64,000 nucleotides of DNA from Panulirus ornatus. Its lineage: Eukaryota; Arthropoda; Malacostraca; Decapoda; Palinuridae. Position 1 is the stretch's first letter. The number at the start of each line of letters is the position of its first letter. The DNA lies in assembly GCF_036320965.1 (NCBI RefSeq), contig NC_092239.1:4909820-4973819 (forward strand), given 5' to 3'. Below the pieces are notes generated by a model that searched no databases, was not told the DNA's origin, and worked only from the letters and a program-made list of their open reading frames with translations. Positions 22,961-34,073 of the stretch are shown in pieces. Both the position numbers and the translations under genes were made by a program.

Positions 22961-23856
22961 TCCATGGTTGTTTAATTTGTTTATGGATGGGGTTGTTAGG
23001 GAGGTAAATGCAAGAGTCCTGGAAAGAGGGGCAAGTATGAAGTCTGTTGGGGATGAGAGAGCTTGGGAAGTGAGTCAGTTGTTGTTCGCTGATGATACAG
23101 CGCTGGTGGCTGATTCATGTGAGAAACTGCAGAAGCTGGTGACTGAGTTTGGTAAAGTGTGTGGAAGAAGAAAGTTAAGAGTAAATGTGAATAAGAGCAA
23201 GGTTATTAGGTACAGTAGGGTTGAGGGTCAAGTCAATTGGGAGGTGAGTTTGAATGGAGAAAAACTGGAGGAAGTGAAGTGTTTTAGATATCTGGGAGTG
23301 GATCTGTCAGCGGATGGAACCATGGAAGCGGAAGTGGATCATAGGGTGGGGGAGGGGGCGAAAATTTTGGGAGCCTTGAAAAATGTGTGGAAGTCGAGAA
23401 CATTATCTCGGAAAGCAAAAATGGGTATGTTTGAAGGAATAGTGGTTCCAACAATGCTGTATGGTTGCGAGGCGTGGGCTATGGATAGAGTTGTGCGCAG
23501 GAGGATGGATGTGCTGGAAATGAGATGTTTGAGGACAATTGTGTGGTGTGAGGTGGTTTGATCGAGTAAGTAACGTAAGGGTAAGAGAGATGTGTGGAAA
23601 TAAAAAGAGCGTGGTTGAGAGAGCAGAAGAGGGTGTTTTGAAATGGTTTGGGCACATGGAGAGAATGAGTGAGGAAAGATTGACCAAGAGGATATATGTG
23701 TCGGAGGTGGAGGGAACGAGGAGAAGAGGGAGACCAAATTGGAGGTGGAAAGATGGAGTGAAAAAGATTTTGTGTGATCGGGGCCTGAACATGCAGGAGG
23801 GTGAAAGGAGGGCAAGGAATAGAGTGAATTGGAGCGATGTGGTATACAGGGGTTGA
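22961..23856 (+). pseudogene. LINE reverse transcriptase, truncated and frameshifted
   Basis: The frame from about 22961 opens with SPWLFNLFMDGVVREVNA, then LLFADDTALVAD (the FADD catalytic motif C), NVNKSKV, FRYLGVDLS and a C-terminal segment to about 23540. There the frame is lost by a net two-base (TG) insertion in a GTGTGG context. Coding sense resumes in another frame, ending in GRPNWRWKDGVKK and a stop at 23854-23856. Motifs before the palm are missing, so this is a dead copy. The apparent ATG at 22893 lies in neighbouring Penelope-like sequence and is not its start. Family beyond 'non-LTR' is not assigned. Confidence 0.88.
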
Positions 23857-24052
23857 CGTGCTGTCAGTGGATTGAATCAAGGCATGTGAAGCGTCTGGGG
23901 TAAACCATGGAAAGCTGTGTAGGTATGTATATTTGCGTGTGTGGACGTGTGTATGTACATGTGTATGGGGGGGGGGGGGTTGGGCCATTTCTTTCGTCTG
24001 TTTCCTTGCGCTACCTCGCAAACGCGGGAGACAGCGACAAAGTATAAAAAAA

Positions 24053-24062
<10 letters not shown>
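22961..24062 (+). mobile_element. 5'-truncated LINE with 3' UTR and A tail
   Basis: The element begins inside the reverse transcriptase palm, continues through a C-terminal region and 3' UTR, and ends in an A run (24044-24070) passing into (TA)n. The 3' UTR includes a G run and GGGCCATTTCTTTCGTCTG, then a hairpin CTCGC-AAAC-GCGGG (24015-24028). A related hairpin ends the SINE-like copies at 56850-57180. The 5' junction lies in the TA run of the adjacent Penelope-like fragment. Confidence 0.85.

Positions 24063-24134
<72 letters not shown>
24063..24134. repeat. (TA)n microsatellite seeded on the LINE tail
   Basis: TA run continuous with the LINE A tail. Confidence 0.95.
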
Positions 24135-24135
<1 letters not shown>

Positions 24136-24434
24136 TAAAGTGACGATATTAGAGTCTCATAATATAGCAAATTAATCGTATTCAGAGTTATAGCGTGGCG
24201 TTTTGTGTATTCTTTTTTTAGATTATGCACTTGAAAATTGCTAAGAAGGGAATATTGAGGCTTAAAAAGAACAGCTAGTGAAGGAGTTCATTAAGGAAGC
24301 TGTTTATAATTGTACTGATAACTGTACGAACTCTTTCCCATGGCATCTATTAAATCGCCTGTCTGAGGTACGAGAGTATGGTAGAATAAGAATTGTTACT
24401 AGATACTTCGATTTTTTTAAATTTCAGTATCACA

Positions 24435-24630
24435 TTGCTTATATATCCTAGCCTGAGCCAGGTACCCGTTTTATCGACCAACCCCCTACGGGTGGATGAA
24501 CAGCTGGGTTGACTGTGAACCGAATCCGACAACCAGGATTCAAACCTACGAGCTCTCGACCCTGGGCGGTCCGTGAATACGTCACGGTCAGGAACGCTAA
24601 CGGCTACACCACGGGAGTCCATATTGCTCA
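24435..24630 (-). mobile_element. tRNA-derived SINE, copy 2, minus strand
   Basis: On the minus strand: A-box region CGTGGTGTAGCCGTTAGCG (complement of 24594-24612), B box GGTTTGAATCC (complement of 24537-24547), then the body CAACCCAGCTGTTCATCC, a GGTTGGTCGATAAAACGGGT segment and TATATA. Head-to-box spacing is that of a tRNA. The body motif is shared with copy 1 at 11552-11743. Confidence 0.85.
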
Positions 24631-25059
24631 AGTAATTTCTTAAAATGTGTTTTTTCAGTATTGCGCTTAACGGTGAGGTCTTCGTCTTTAGCGTTTTCTA
24701 TTGTACTGCCCTACTGGTTTGCCATTTGTTTTCATGCTAGGGTGATTGTGGGTTAACCTGACCAAGAGCGACCACTCTGATACAGCGTTCGCTTGGCTGT
24801 AACGACCATCTCTTTACAACGTCCAAGAAATCAAGTCGATCATTATGTTACGTCCATCATAGCGACCGCTTTATTGCGACGTCAGCAAGGCTATCGTTAC
24901 AAACCTCTATTTAGCATGCACTTGGCTATTACGACCGCGTCTCTCTGTAATGTTCACTCCCTGAGCTCGACGTATACGACACTTCGACGTCTGGATATGA
25001 TGATACGACTCTGTTATGATCTACTTTTTGTTTTTTTCATTTCCTGCCCCTGAAGGGTT

Positions 25060-25072
25060 AGGTCAAAGGTCA
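25060..25072 (+). promoter_or_regulatory. Perfect DR1 nuclear-receptor-type site
   Basis: AGGTCA (25060-25065), A, AGGTCA (25067-25072) is an exact DR1. It sits about 25 bp before the 21-bp-family array. Binding is unproven. Confidence 0.4.
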
Positions 25073-25079
25073 CTCCAAT

Positions 25080-25262
25080 GTAACCCTTTAAGGATCGTAC
25101 CGTCGTGCTCAGAGAACGAACGGTCGTTTCGTGCTTCAAGGATCGTGCCGTCGTGCTCAGAGAACGTACGGTCCTTCTGTGCTCAAGGATCGTACCGTCG
25201 TGCTCAGAGAACGTACGGTCGTTCCGTGCTTCAAGGATCGTATCGTCGTGCTCCAGGGTTCT
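25080..25262 (+). repeat. 21-bp family, locus 4, longer unit
   Basis: Copies of GGATCGTACCGTCGTGCTCA alternate with GAGAACGTACGGTCSTTCCG, giving a unit of about 46 bp present roughly four times. The core is the dispersed 21-bp motif, preceded by the perfect DR1 at 25060-25072. Confidence 0.8.
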
Positions 25263-25779
25263 AACTAAACTAATCCACGATCATCAATATCGTCACACTC
25301 AGCTGGACCCAAATGTTACTGTGAGAAGTCCCTATGTAATCAACAGGTGTTTCTGTCTTATTTGTGGGATTCATTCCTCCAAGTCGGGTGCGTGGGCCCG
25401 CATCGGAGTGTTCAACACTCCTCAAGTGAAAACTTTAAAACAAATGGTAGTGTGTGTGAAAGGAGAGCGTGGCGCCTATTGCCACAATGACGTTATAATC
25501 TGAAGTTTTACTGTTACGTTGTTCGTCGGGAAGGTCTGCACGTGACGTCATCCACACCGGCGGCCGTGGACCTCATGACCTTAACAGCGGCGGCGGTCCA
25601 GCCTGCCTGACCCACCAGACCCATAGTGACTCACTGTCTTGAGTCATGAACCCAATATGACTCATGATTCTGTTGGAGGGAATCGTAGCCTTGTGGTGAC
25701 TCATGATTCTGTTTGGGGGGGATTCATAGCCTTGTGGTGACCCATGGCCCTGTGGTGTGATGCATATCCAAGAAATGAA

Positions 25780-25782
<3 letters not shown>

Positions 25783-25857
<75 letters not shown>
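25783..25857. repeat. (GA)n microsatellite
   Basis: Uninterrupted GA run of about 75 bp. Confidence 0.95.
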
Positions 25858-25859
<2 letters not shown>

Positions 25860-26306
25860 CGACATATAATGCGGTTGCTGCTAGAATTTCTGGTGTTTAG
25901 AATGTGTAGAGTTGCCAGTCCCTTATCCTATCCTACTGTCTGTTACGTAGTACTATTATTACGTCGAAATCTCCCGCTGATACCTCAGTCAATGCTTCCA
26001 TTATCATGTCAACCTCAACATTAATTTCAAAGATCCGTTTATGATGTGACAGTGTGTTATGGTTTCAGAATTGAACACAAGAGGAAGGTGTTCAAGACTC
26101 ATTGATTGGTGATTGTATCTTTATGTTGACGGCTTCAGTGACACGGGTAGAGCTTAAAGCCGAAATGATTAACAAATCAACCTCCGTTTCTCTGTATGTT
26201 TACATAGGCGATAACACAGTTGGCAAATTGACCTCTACAGTCGAGTCATTAAATCGAGCGACGTAGTACAGGACTGGATATTACTGGTGGCCAGAATGGT
26301 CAATAC

Positions 26307-26314
26307 TATATAAG
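26307..26314 (+). promoter_or_regulatory. TATA-box candidate inside intron 1
   Basis: TATATAAG followed by an A/C-rich stretch resembles an arthropod core promoter. An ATG at 26625 opens MAHPTLTLAVSSSLAR, ending at AGA|GTGAGT, a possible short first exon. Several ATGs lie between. I see no recognisable product, so this is only a candidate for an alternative or nested transcription start. Confidence 0.2.
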
Positions 26315-28172
26315 GCGTCATCTCCAGCAGATACACAAACACAATAAAACCAACTTCGTAAACAATAGTCTCCGGGCAAACAATTTTTACCAGACACCAT
26401 ATAGCTTAGTCAGTATATCGCACCATTTTGCAAGCACTTGACCTAGACTGGAGTGAACGGGTCGGCGGAAAAAGGAAAGAGGAAGAGGAAGAAGAAAGAC
26501 GAGCGAACAGGGGGGGTAAAAAAAGGGAGAAAAAGTTGAAAGAAGAAGCCAGCCATGAAGCCATCATGTAGGGGGGAGGAGGCGGCAACTTGACTGAAGG
26601 TTTCATCACCGCGCGCCGCTTCGGATGGCTCACCCGACTTTAACCCTCGCAGTGTCCTCCAGTCTTGCCAGAGTGAGTATCCTCCACCCTTTTCATTCGT
26701 CAGTCCGAGGTGAAATCCTCGTTTCTAAGACCGCGTCAAGTAAAGATCTCTCTAGACAGTAAAACGACGTGACTGGTAGCTTGAAATTCATCATAAATGA
26801 TCAGAGATGAACTCTGCGTATTCCCGTCCAGTAAACATCTAGTATTAGATAGCCACTCGAGTCAAGAACAAAAACTACATAAGATTAGATGTGAGAATTT
26901 ACATGAACGAATCTTGGGTAAGTTATATAGCATTTGTTTTTATGCGGCATGAAGATCTGAGACGTCGATAGTTGACATTTATACTATTATCATTGCTCTG
27001 ACTGGCTTTCTAATTCTAATTTGTTGTTGTGCAAGTACTTCGAAAGGCGGACAAATTACATATTTCGCAACTTCACGATGAAAAAAAAACTAAACTGAAA
27101 GTAATCAAAACTTTCTTTTCATCGCTATCGTTGCCATAAAGTCGGTATTGCTTTTCCACGTAAGATGTGGCAACTCAGTTTTTCAGCAAATGATATTTCA
27201 GTACACAAAGAAAAAAAAAATCCATTATTCCCAGCGATAATAGACAAATGTCGTTGAAAGTCTCTCTCTTGCGTTTTCATTTTCCCACAGAACTCGGTCA
27301 CAGATCGAACATTTAAGGAAGAGCTTGACAGAGGTGGGTTGTACGAAAGAAAGTGAGAAAGTTACGCGTATGGCGATGGTCACCTCTGCAGCTGCCCATG
27401 TGTTTTGAAACTACAGATTGGTGTAGACAAGCGAGCCATACACAGTATAACACAACGCGGGGTTGTAGCCAAACGAAGCCAGTGTTTGTGTGTGTTACTA
27501 GGGCACTCTGTTTGTATATATAGGGCCCGGCGCTTCACTCGGGAAGCGGAGTTAAAATTCACATGCTATCTAAACGCTTCCACCATTGATACTGGTCATG
27601 CGACACAAGGACTTACAAATTCTCTTGTAGTATCAAATGAACGACGTCTAATTTATCGACTTTTGATGGAATATGAACTCAACATAAGGCCGACAATATG
27701 ACAGGAAACGGAGAAACAAACGTCAGATCTTGAAACTTTAACAAAGATGAAAAACGAATTGCATCACCGGATCAACTTAACCTAGCCAAATCTAGGTTAT
27801 CCTAGCCAACCGTAACTTAACCCACCGAATTGAATTCTATCCTAATGTAACCTAGCCTAGACCCAAATGCCTTTGGTATCGAATAGTGCTGTAGATCCCT
27901 TGGTGGCCTGATTGGTTATTATAATACTGAGTGTAGCTGGTGATGATGTGGTTCTCCTGCCTCTGCCACCTGCCTCGAGCTTCCTGGTCCTGGACGAAGT
28001 CGCCGCGCTGCCTCCCTCCGACCAGCCCTCCTCCTCCGGTGGCGCCCTGCTCGCCATTTGTCACTGACCTCCACCTTTTCCAGGACATTTTTATCTGTAT
28101 CCGAAAAGTCAGCTGCTTAACGGCCAGTAACCTTTGAAATACTTTGCTCTGTTTCTGGGCGACAGGTAAAGC

Positions 28173-28176
<4 letters not shown>

Positions 28177-28203
<27 letters not shown>
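28177..28203. repeat. (AC)n microsatellite
   Basis: Short uninterrupted AC run. Confidence 0.95.
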
Positions 28204-28205
<2 letters not shown>

Positions 28206-29131
28206 GCAAGCGTTATTTCCGCTACTGCAGCTATTTGAGGGGAGCAGAATATGGGTTGCCGCTACCTATTAGTAAGCATCTTCAAGATAATGATTCTATG
28301 GGTCACTTTCAAGATATTAGACCGAGGTCTTGGTTTCCAGATATCTTGATTAAGAATATAATTATACCTCGTTCTCCATCAGCTCACGAAAATCCATCCA
28401 TCATATGTGTAGTACAAGTTGGCACACCTGTGTTTAGTGTTCGTTGGATCTTTAGTTGTGGACAAAAGTCTCACAAAGTCTTTATGAACGATCAAAATCT
28501 TGCCATTTCATCGTAGTATTTTCATTTGCAAATCGTGTGTGAAAGTGGAGACTTTATCCACACCGGAAACCGAGGAAGAAGGCTTTTCTTTTTTTTCCTA
28601 TCAATAAATAATTCTGGAAAAGATAAGAGGTAGAACTGCAAGCCTTGTTATATGGATGTGGTTATACCTTGACGATGGGGAGAGATTTGGACCTCAGTGT
28701 GTCACTGATGCTGGACAGTCGGCTCGTTAGCAACTACGATCGTGTTTCAAGTGAGCGTGTGGTGGGGTGGAGTTGGGTAGCACTACTACATACGTGGGAA
28801 GGGTTGCACACACAGTATGTGGTAGATTCGTGTGATCTATTCAGAGTTTGAGAGTCACGGGCCAGCTTGGGGTGACGACCTCCATCAACTATGGCAGTCT
28901 TGGCTGGCAGTCGTGGTTGGGATGGGTTGGGGAGGCAGGCTGTTCTGACTCAGGTGTGATATGACGGATGTCACGAGTCATGTGACAAGTGACTCAGGTG
29001 TGACAGGCTGGTCTGGCTCCGCCGTGACGGAATGAGTGACGTAAGGGAGGTAATTCACCTGTGACGCGCTGTTCGTGCCCGAGCGTGACGGATTATAATT
29101 CTAACTGGTGACGCAGGTGCAAGAGCTATCC

Positions 29132-29232
<101 letters not shown>

Positions 29233-29474
29233 CCTGTTCCTGATGTTGTGTTTGGGCGGGTTGGGAGGGATCTGTGAATATGGGTTGTTGAGGTGTGGGG
29301 CGAATATAAGCTTTGCATCTCTAATTGGGGTTTGGTGGTTAATTATGGAGTAGTTTGGGTGGGAAGGGATCAAGTGATTCTGCATAGAATCGAGAGCCAA
29401 AGAAGGTTTGAGATGCCATTGTTTTGGAAGGATCCTAGTTTCATTGGGTATGTATTGAGTGTTTGCCATCGCAA

Positions 29475-29479
<5 letters not shown>

Positions 29480-29505
<26 letters not shown>

Positions 29506-29525
29506 ATCTATCTATCTATAGATAT
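29480..29525. repeat. (TATC)n microsatellite
   Basis: Tetranucleotide TATC run, about 60 bp before the exon 2 acceptor. Confidence 0.9.
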
Positions 29526-29584
29526 ATATTTCCCCCCTGTAATGAGCATTGACGTGTATATTTGTGTTTGTTTCTCTCCCTCAG

Positions 29585-29776
29585 GATGACAAGGAAGTGT
29601 ACTGCTCATCTCATGTGCCCAAGCCTGGCCCGGGTCACCTGGATGGAGACGCTGTGGGCATCAGGTCAGCGCTCAACGTGCCCCGCTCCGCGCAGTTCGT
29701 CAACGACCAGATACGACCTGGGGGACGACCCTCCATCGACGGGGAGTCCCTAGCCATCAAGTCCCCGTACAACAGG
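29585..29776 (+). CDS. hil: Hillarin, coding exon 2 (end of LIM domain)
   Basis: Residues 62-125, 64 codons, phase 0 at both ends. It opens DDKEVYCSSHVPKPGPGHLD; Cys68 and His71 complete the second LIM zinc site. With exon 1 this gives C-x2-C-x19-H-x2-C-x2-C-x2-C-x22-C-x2-H, a full LIM finger with a slightly long last spacer. The following SALNVPRSAQFVNDQIRPGG is the conserved post-LIM segment of Hillarin. The acceptor is CTCTCCCTCAG and the donor AACAGG|GTACGA. A minisatellite begins about 35 bp into the next intron. Confidence 0.95.
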
Positions 29777-29809
29777 GTACGACCACTTTATCTCTTCCTA
29801 AGGCCTGGT

Positions 29810-30068
29810 GTGGTGGTAGAGGCCAGCCACCGTGGTTGTTGTGGTGGATGGTGGTAGAGGCCAGCCACCGTGGTTGGTGTGGTGGATGGTGGTAGAGGCC
29901 AGCCACCGTGGTTGGTGTGGTGGATGGTGGTAGAGGCCAGCCACCGTGGTTGGTGTGGTGGATGGTGGTAGAGGCCAGCCACCGTGGTTGTTGTGGTGGA
30001 TGGTGGTAGAGGCCAGCCACCGTGGTTGTTGTGGTGGATGGTGGTAGAGGCCAGCCACCGTGGTTAAC
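29810..30068 (+). repeat. 38-bp minisatellite, about 7 copies
   Basis: GAGGCCAGCCACCGTGGTTG followed by KTGTGGTGGATGGTGGTA repeats at 38 bp (starts near 29823, 29861, 29899), directly after the exon 2 donor. The minus-strand His/Pro/Trp frames are artefacts. Confidence 0.92.
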
Positions 30069-30129
30069 CACAGTGGCAGCTTGTACCAGGCAGGGTGGCA
30101 GGTGTGGCCCCCACCACTGACAAAGTTGT

Positions 30130-30720
30130 TACAGTGACTGTTTCTCATCAGGCAGGAGTTACAGTCACCAGGGAGGAGTTACTTTGCTGTTGCATTCATA
30201 AGGCAGGAGTTACAGTGCTTTTACCGTTACAAAGTAGGAGTTACGGGGTATTTATAGTCACAAGGTAGGAGTTACAGGGTTTTTAGTCACAAGGTAAGAG
30301 TTACAGGGTTTTTCAGTCACAAGGTAAGAGTTACAGGGCTTTAACAGTCACAGGAAGGAGTTATGGGCCTTTTACAATCACAAGACAGGATTTACAGGGT
30401 TTTCACATTCACAAGGTAGGAGTTACAGTGTTTTTACAGTCATAAGGAAAGAGTTACCGGGCTCTTACAATCATTAGGATCTCACAGACTCAATCTAGGA
30501 GTTACAATGTTTTCAAAGTTATAAGGCCGGAGTTACAGGGTTCTGACAGTCACTAGGCCGGAGTTACAGGGTTATGCCGGTCACTAGGCCGGAGTTACAG
30601 GATTGTTAAAATCACCAGGCAGGAGGGGATGTTAGAGTCACTAAGCAGGAGTTACTGGGGTGTTACAGTCACCAAGATAGGAATTGTGTTACAGACACCA
30701 GACTGAAGGGAGATATTACT
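30130..30720 (+). repeat. Degenerate minisatellite with AAGGTAGGAGTTACAGGG core
   Basis: About 15-17 diverged units of roughly 35-40 bp share GTCACAAGGYAGGAGTTACAG and a T-rich linker. Divergence is much greater than in neighbouring arrays, suggesting an older array. Confidence 0.75.
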
Positions 30721-30824
30721 TGGGTGTTACTAGGTCGTCACAGCCACCGTAACCTGTTACAAAACATTTCACGGTCACCAGCCAGACCTTACGTGGGTGA
30801 CGGCTAACTCACGTGTGACGCATG

Positions 30825-30965
30825 GCAAATGTAACGGCTGGGTTCAGTTGTAACAGTGTACTGTAGGTGTGACAGGTAGCTCGAGTTGTGACGGCTGGGT
30901 TCAGTTGTAACAGTGTACTGTAGATGTGACAGGTAGCTCGAGATGTGACGGCTGGGTCAGGTGTG
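30825..30965 (+). repeat. About 59-bp direct duplication
   Basis: GACGGCTGGGTTCAGTTGTA followed by ACAGTGTACTGTAGRTGTGA and CAGGTAGCTCGAG occurs twice, with a partial third. Confidence 0.85.
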
Positions 30966-31115
30966 ACGGACTTACCGTCTCAAGTGTGACGCTCTAGTGT
31001 TACTCCTAACGCTGTGTAACCTCAGCGAAGAGTAATTGATTCCAGAACTGGTCGTTAGGGTTGGTTAACGAGCAGCCAGCTCGCTCCTCCTTGCATAGTG
31101 TCTTGCTGCAACCAT

Positions 31116-31796
<681 letters not shown>

Positions 31797-31879
31797 ATCA
31801 GTCTCTCCGTCTCATCCTCATCATTATCTCTTCATCCACGTTCAGCGTGTTTCTCTCCTCTCGTCATCCTCGTGTTCAC

Positions 31880-31880
<1 letters not shown>

Positions 31881-31936
<56 letters not shown>
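31881..31936. repeat. (TG)n microsatellite before exon 3
   Basis: Uninterrupted TG run of about 56 bp ending some 53 bp before the exon 3 acceptor. TG tracts near 3' splice sites can affect exon inclusion in other systems. Confidence 0.95.
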
Positions 31937-31939
<3 letters not shown>

Positions 31940-31989
31940 GTCCCTCTAACCCACGTGTTCACGCCCCACTGTTCTCTCGTGCTCCGCAG

Positions 31990-32145
31990 GGCAGCGGGAG
32001 CGGGAATAGCTCGGAAAATGGCCACAACTCCTCCTTCAGCGACTACAAGTACGGCCGGTTCGACAGCACGGCGCTGCACATCGCTCACGCCCTGAACGCC
32101 ACCAAGATCCAACGCGTCTACGACAAGCCCATCGACCAGATCCTG
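31990..32145 (+). CDS. hil: Hillarin, coding exon 3
   Basis: Residues 126-177, 52 codons, phase 0 at both ends. A Gly/Ser/Asn-rich linker (GSGSGNSSENGHNSS) is followed by SDYKYGRFDSTALHIAHALN and KIQRVYDKPIDQIL, a segment characteristic of arthropod Hillarin N-terminal halves. The acceptor is TGCTCCGCAG and the donor CTG|GTGAGT. The donor is the first unit of a 16-bp minisatellite, described separately. Confidence 0.95.
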
Positions 32146-32315
32146 GTGAGTTCAATTTCTGGGGAGTTCAGTTTCTGGGGAGTTCAGTCTTGGGGAGTTC
32201 AGTTCCTGGGCAGTTCAATTTCTGGGAGTTGTCCCTGAGGAGTTCAGTCCTTGGTGAGTTCAGTTCCTGGGGAGTTCAGTTCCTGGGGAATTCAGTTCCT
32301 GGGGAATCAAACGCC
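32146..32315 (+). repeat. hil: 16-bp minisatellite grown from the exon 3 splice donor
   Basis: From the first intron base, a 14-16 bp unit, GTGAGTTCAATTTCTG and then mostly GGGAGTTCAGTTCCTG, repeats about ten times. Unit 1 is the real donor. Unit 8 (32254) again carries an intact GTGAGT after TTG. Using it would add 108 nt, but a TGA at 32236-32238 closes the frame. Confidence 0.93.
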
Positions 32316-32502
32316 CTACAATGCAGTTTTTTTTTTTGGCTCACGAACTCCGTCTTCCGTAGATATTACTGTGGTTTCAGCTCCCGGCAACTGGCTGTGT
32401 TTATGTTCCCCCATCATTAGTTAGAGCGAGCGCCAACCTTCCCACTACACATTATCTATCGCTCAATCGCAAGTTCCGCTACACACTCCTACCTTAACGT
32501 CA

Positions 32503-32505
<3 letters not shown>

Positions 32506-32560
<55 letters not shown>
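32506..32560. repeat. (TG)n microsatellite
   Basis: Uninterrupted TG run. Confidence 0.95.
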
Positions 32561-32561
<1 letters not shown>

Positions 32562-32789
32562 TTTAAAGTGTTAAAGTTTCACGTATTCCTTTGACTTGAA
32601 CGAGTAGCAATGTTGAAATGATGCTCGAATCAGTACTTGCTACTTAACAAGGGAGTCTCCCATACTCTTTCTCTCGCCTTACATTCGACAGGACATAAGT
32701 TACTTGCTCGACCTATTTGCTCTTAACTCCTAAGTATTCCTGCGGTGGGCGCTGCGCGGTAGTCCTGCCTATTGGTAAAATCTCGTCTC

Positions 32790-32864
32790 AGGTACGTAGG
32801 TAGGTGGGTAGGAAGGAAGGTAGGTATGTGGGTAGGAAGGTATGTAGGTAGGTAGGTATTCTCA
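32790..32864. repeat. (GGTA)n-type tetranucleotide repeat
   Basis: GGTAGGTAGG-like repeats with GGAAGG and GTATG interruptions. Confidence 0.85.
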
Positions 32865-33683
32865 ATGCTTCCTACAACTTCAACTTCACAGACCACCAAG
32901 CATGTCGTTCCGTGTCTGTATGCTTTCTCTACCTTCAACTTCGCAGGCCGCCTCAGCGCCTCTCTCCGTGTCTGACCGTTACCTGCAGCCACAACCTCAC
33001 GATTTTCATTAATTTCGCCACATTCGTTGGCTTCCTCAGGTGGAGGCAGGCAGCCACTCACCGGCAGTCATGTTCACAAGAGTGATTGCACTTTCTCTCA
33101 TGTCCGTCATCTCGTGTGAATAAGACGCGAGTCACCGGAGAAGCCACAGAGGGACCTGGGCTTAGCATAGGTTTAATCTCGACGTCTCGAGGACATAAGG
33201 AGAACTTACTTAGACGACTTCCGTGAGGTTCGTCATCCCAAGTCGTATGCCAGTGTTCCAGCCATCATGCTCCTCAAGACTGGTCAAATGTCTGATGCAT
33301 CTTGAGACCACTTGTTCTTTTGTAGACCACATACTCAAACAGGCCCTTAGAACCATGAATGATATGAACAATGGTATATACTAAGTGAAACTGAACCGTC
33401 GCTCGCCTCTGACCAACGCCACTGTTGGAGATTTGCTAAGTTTGCCCCTTTTGACCTGATCCACCAGTAGGCATGGATCACAGACCATCTACTGTAGGTA
33501 CTACGAGTGACGTGTTGTGTTCCCATGCATTCCTGAAGCACAAGTCGAGTGCTCTGCTCTGGACGGAAGCAATGTCATTCATGTTGTATTGAACTTACTG
33601 GAAATCAATCCAGCAGTGTGAGTCCTGGAGCCAGGTGTGTGTTATAGACGGGTGGAGTGACGAAATGACGAACGCCTGGGGAG

Positions 33684-33684
<1 letters not shown>

Positions 33685-33740
<56 letters not shown>
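33685..33740. repeat. (TG)n microsatellite
   Basis: Uninterrupted TG run of about 56 bp. Confidence 0.95.
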
Positions 33741-33742
<2 letters not shown>

Positions 33743-33761
33743 GAGGTTCTGGTGCTGGTGG

Positions 33762-33834
33762 GGTAGGACAGGACAGGATAGGGTAGGGCAGGGCAGGGCA
33801 GGGTAGGGTAGGACAGGGCAAGGCAGGGCAGGTC
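33762..33834 (+). repeat. (GGGCA/GGGTA)n pentamer repeat
   Basis: About 14 pentamers with G2-3 runs every five bases, a strong G-quadruplex candidate on the + strand. Confidence 0.88.
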
Positions 33835-34023
33835 AACGTTGGCGCCACCTCATCACTATTGGGCGGCCGGTCTGGTCCCTCTCTGCTTCTGTCTAACTGT
33901 TATGTAACCATGTCTGACTCATCGTGGGACATTTGTTCATCCAGTTTTTAACTTATACTCGCTGGTGTTCTGAAGGCTCTGTTCCGTCTTAACGCACTCT
34001 TTATTTTTTTTATATCCTCTCGT

Positions 34024-34025
<2 letters not shown>

Positions 34026-34071
<46 letters not shown>
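34026..34071. repeat. (TG)n microsatellite
   Basis: Uninterrupted TG run; a shorter one lies at 34670-34691. Confidence 0.95.

Positions 34072-34073
<2 letters not shown>

Noticed and set aside
33347..33541. 64-codon minus-strand frame with SRWSVIHAYWWIRSKG
   Set aside because: Looks mildly protein-like and could be a transposon relic, but I see no motif that would support a family.
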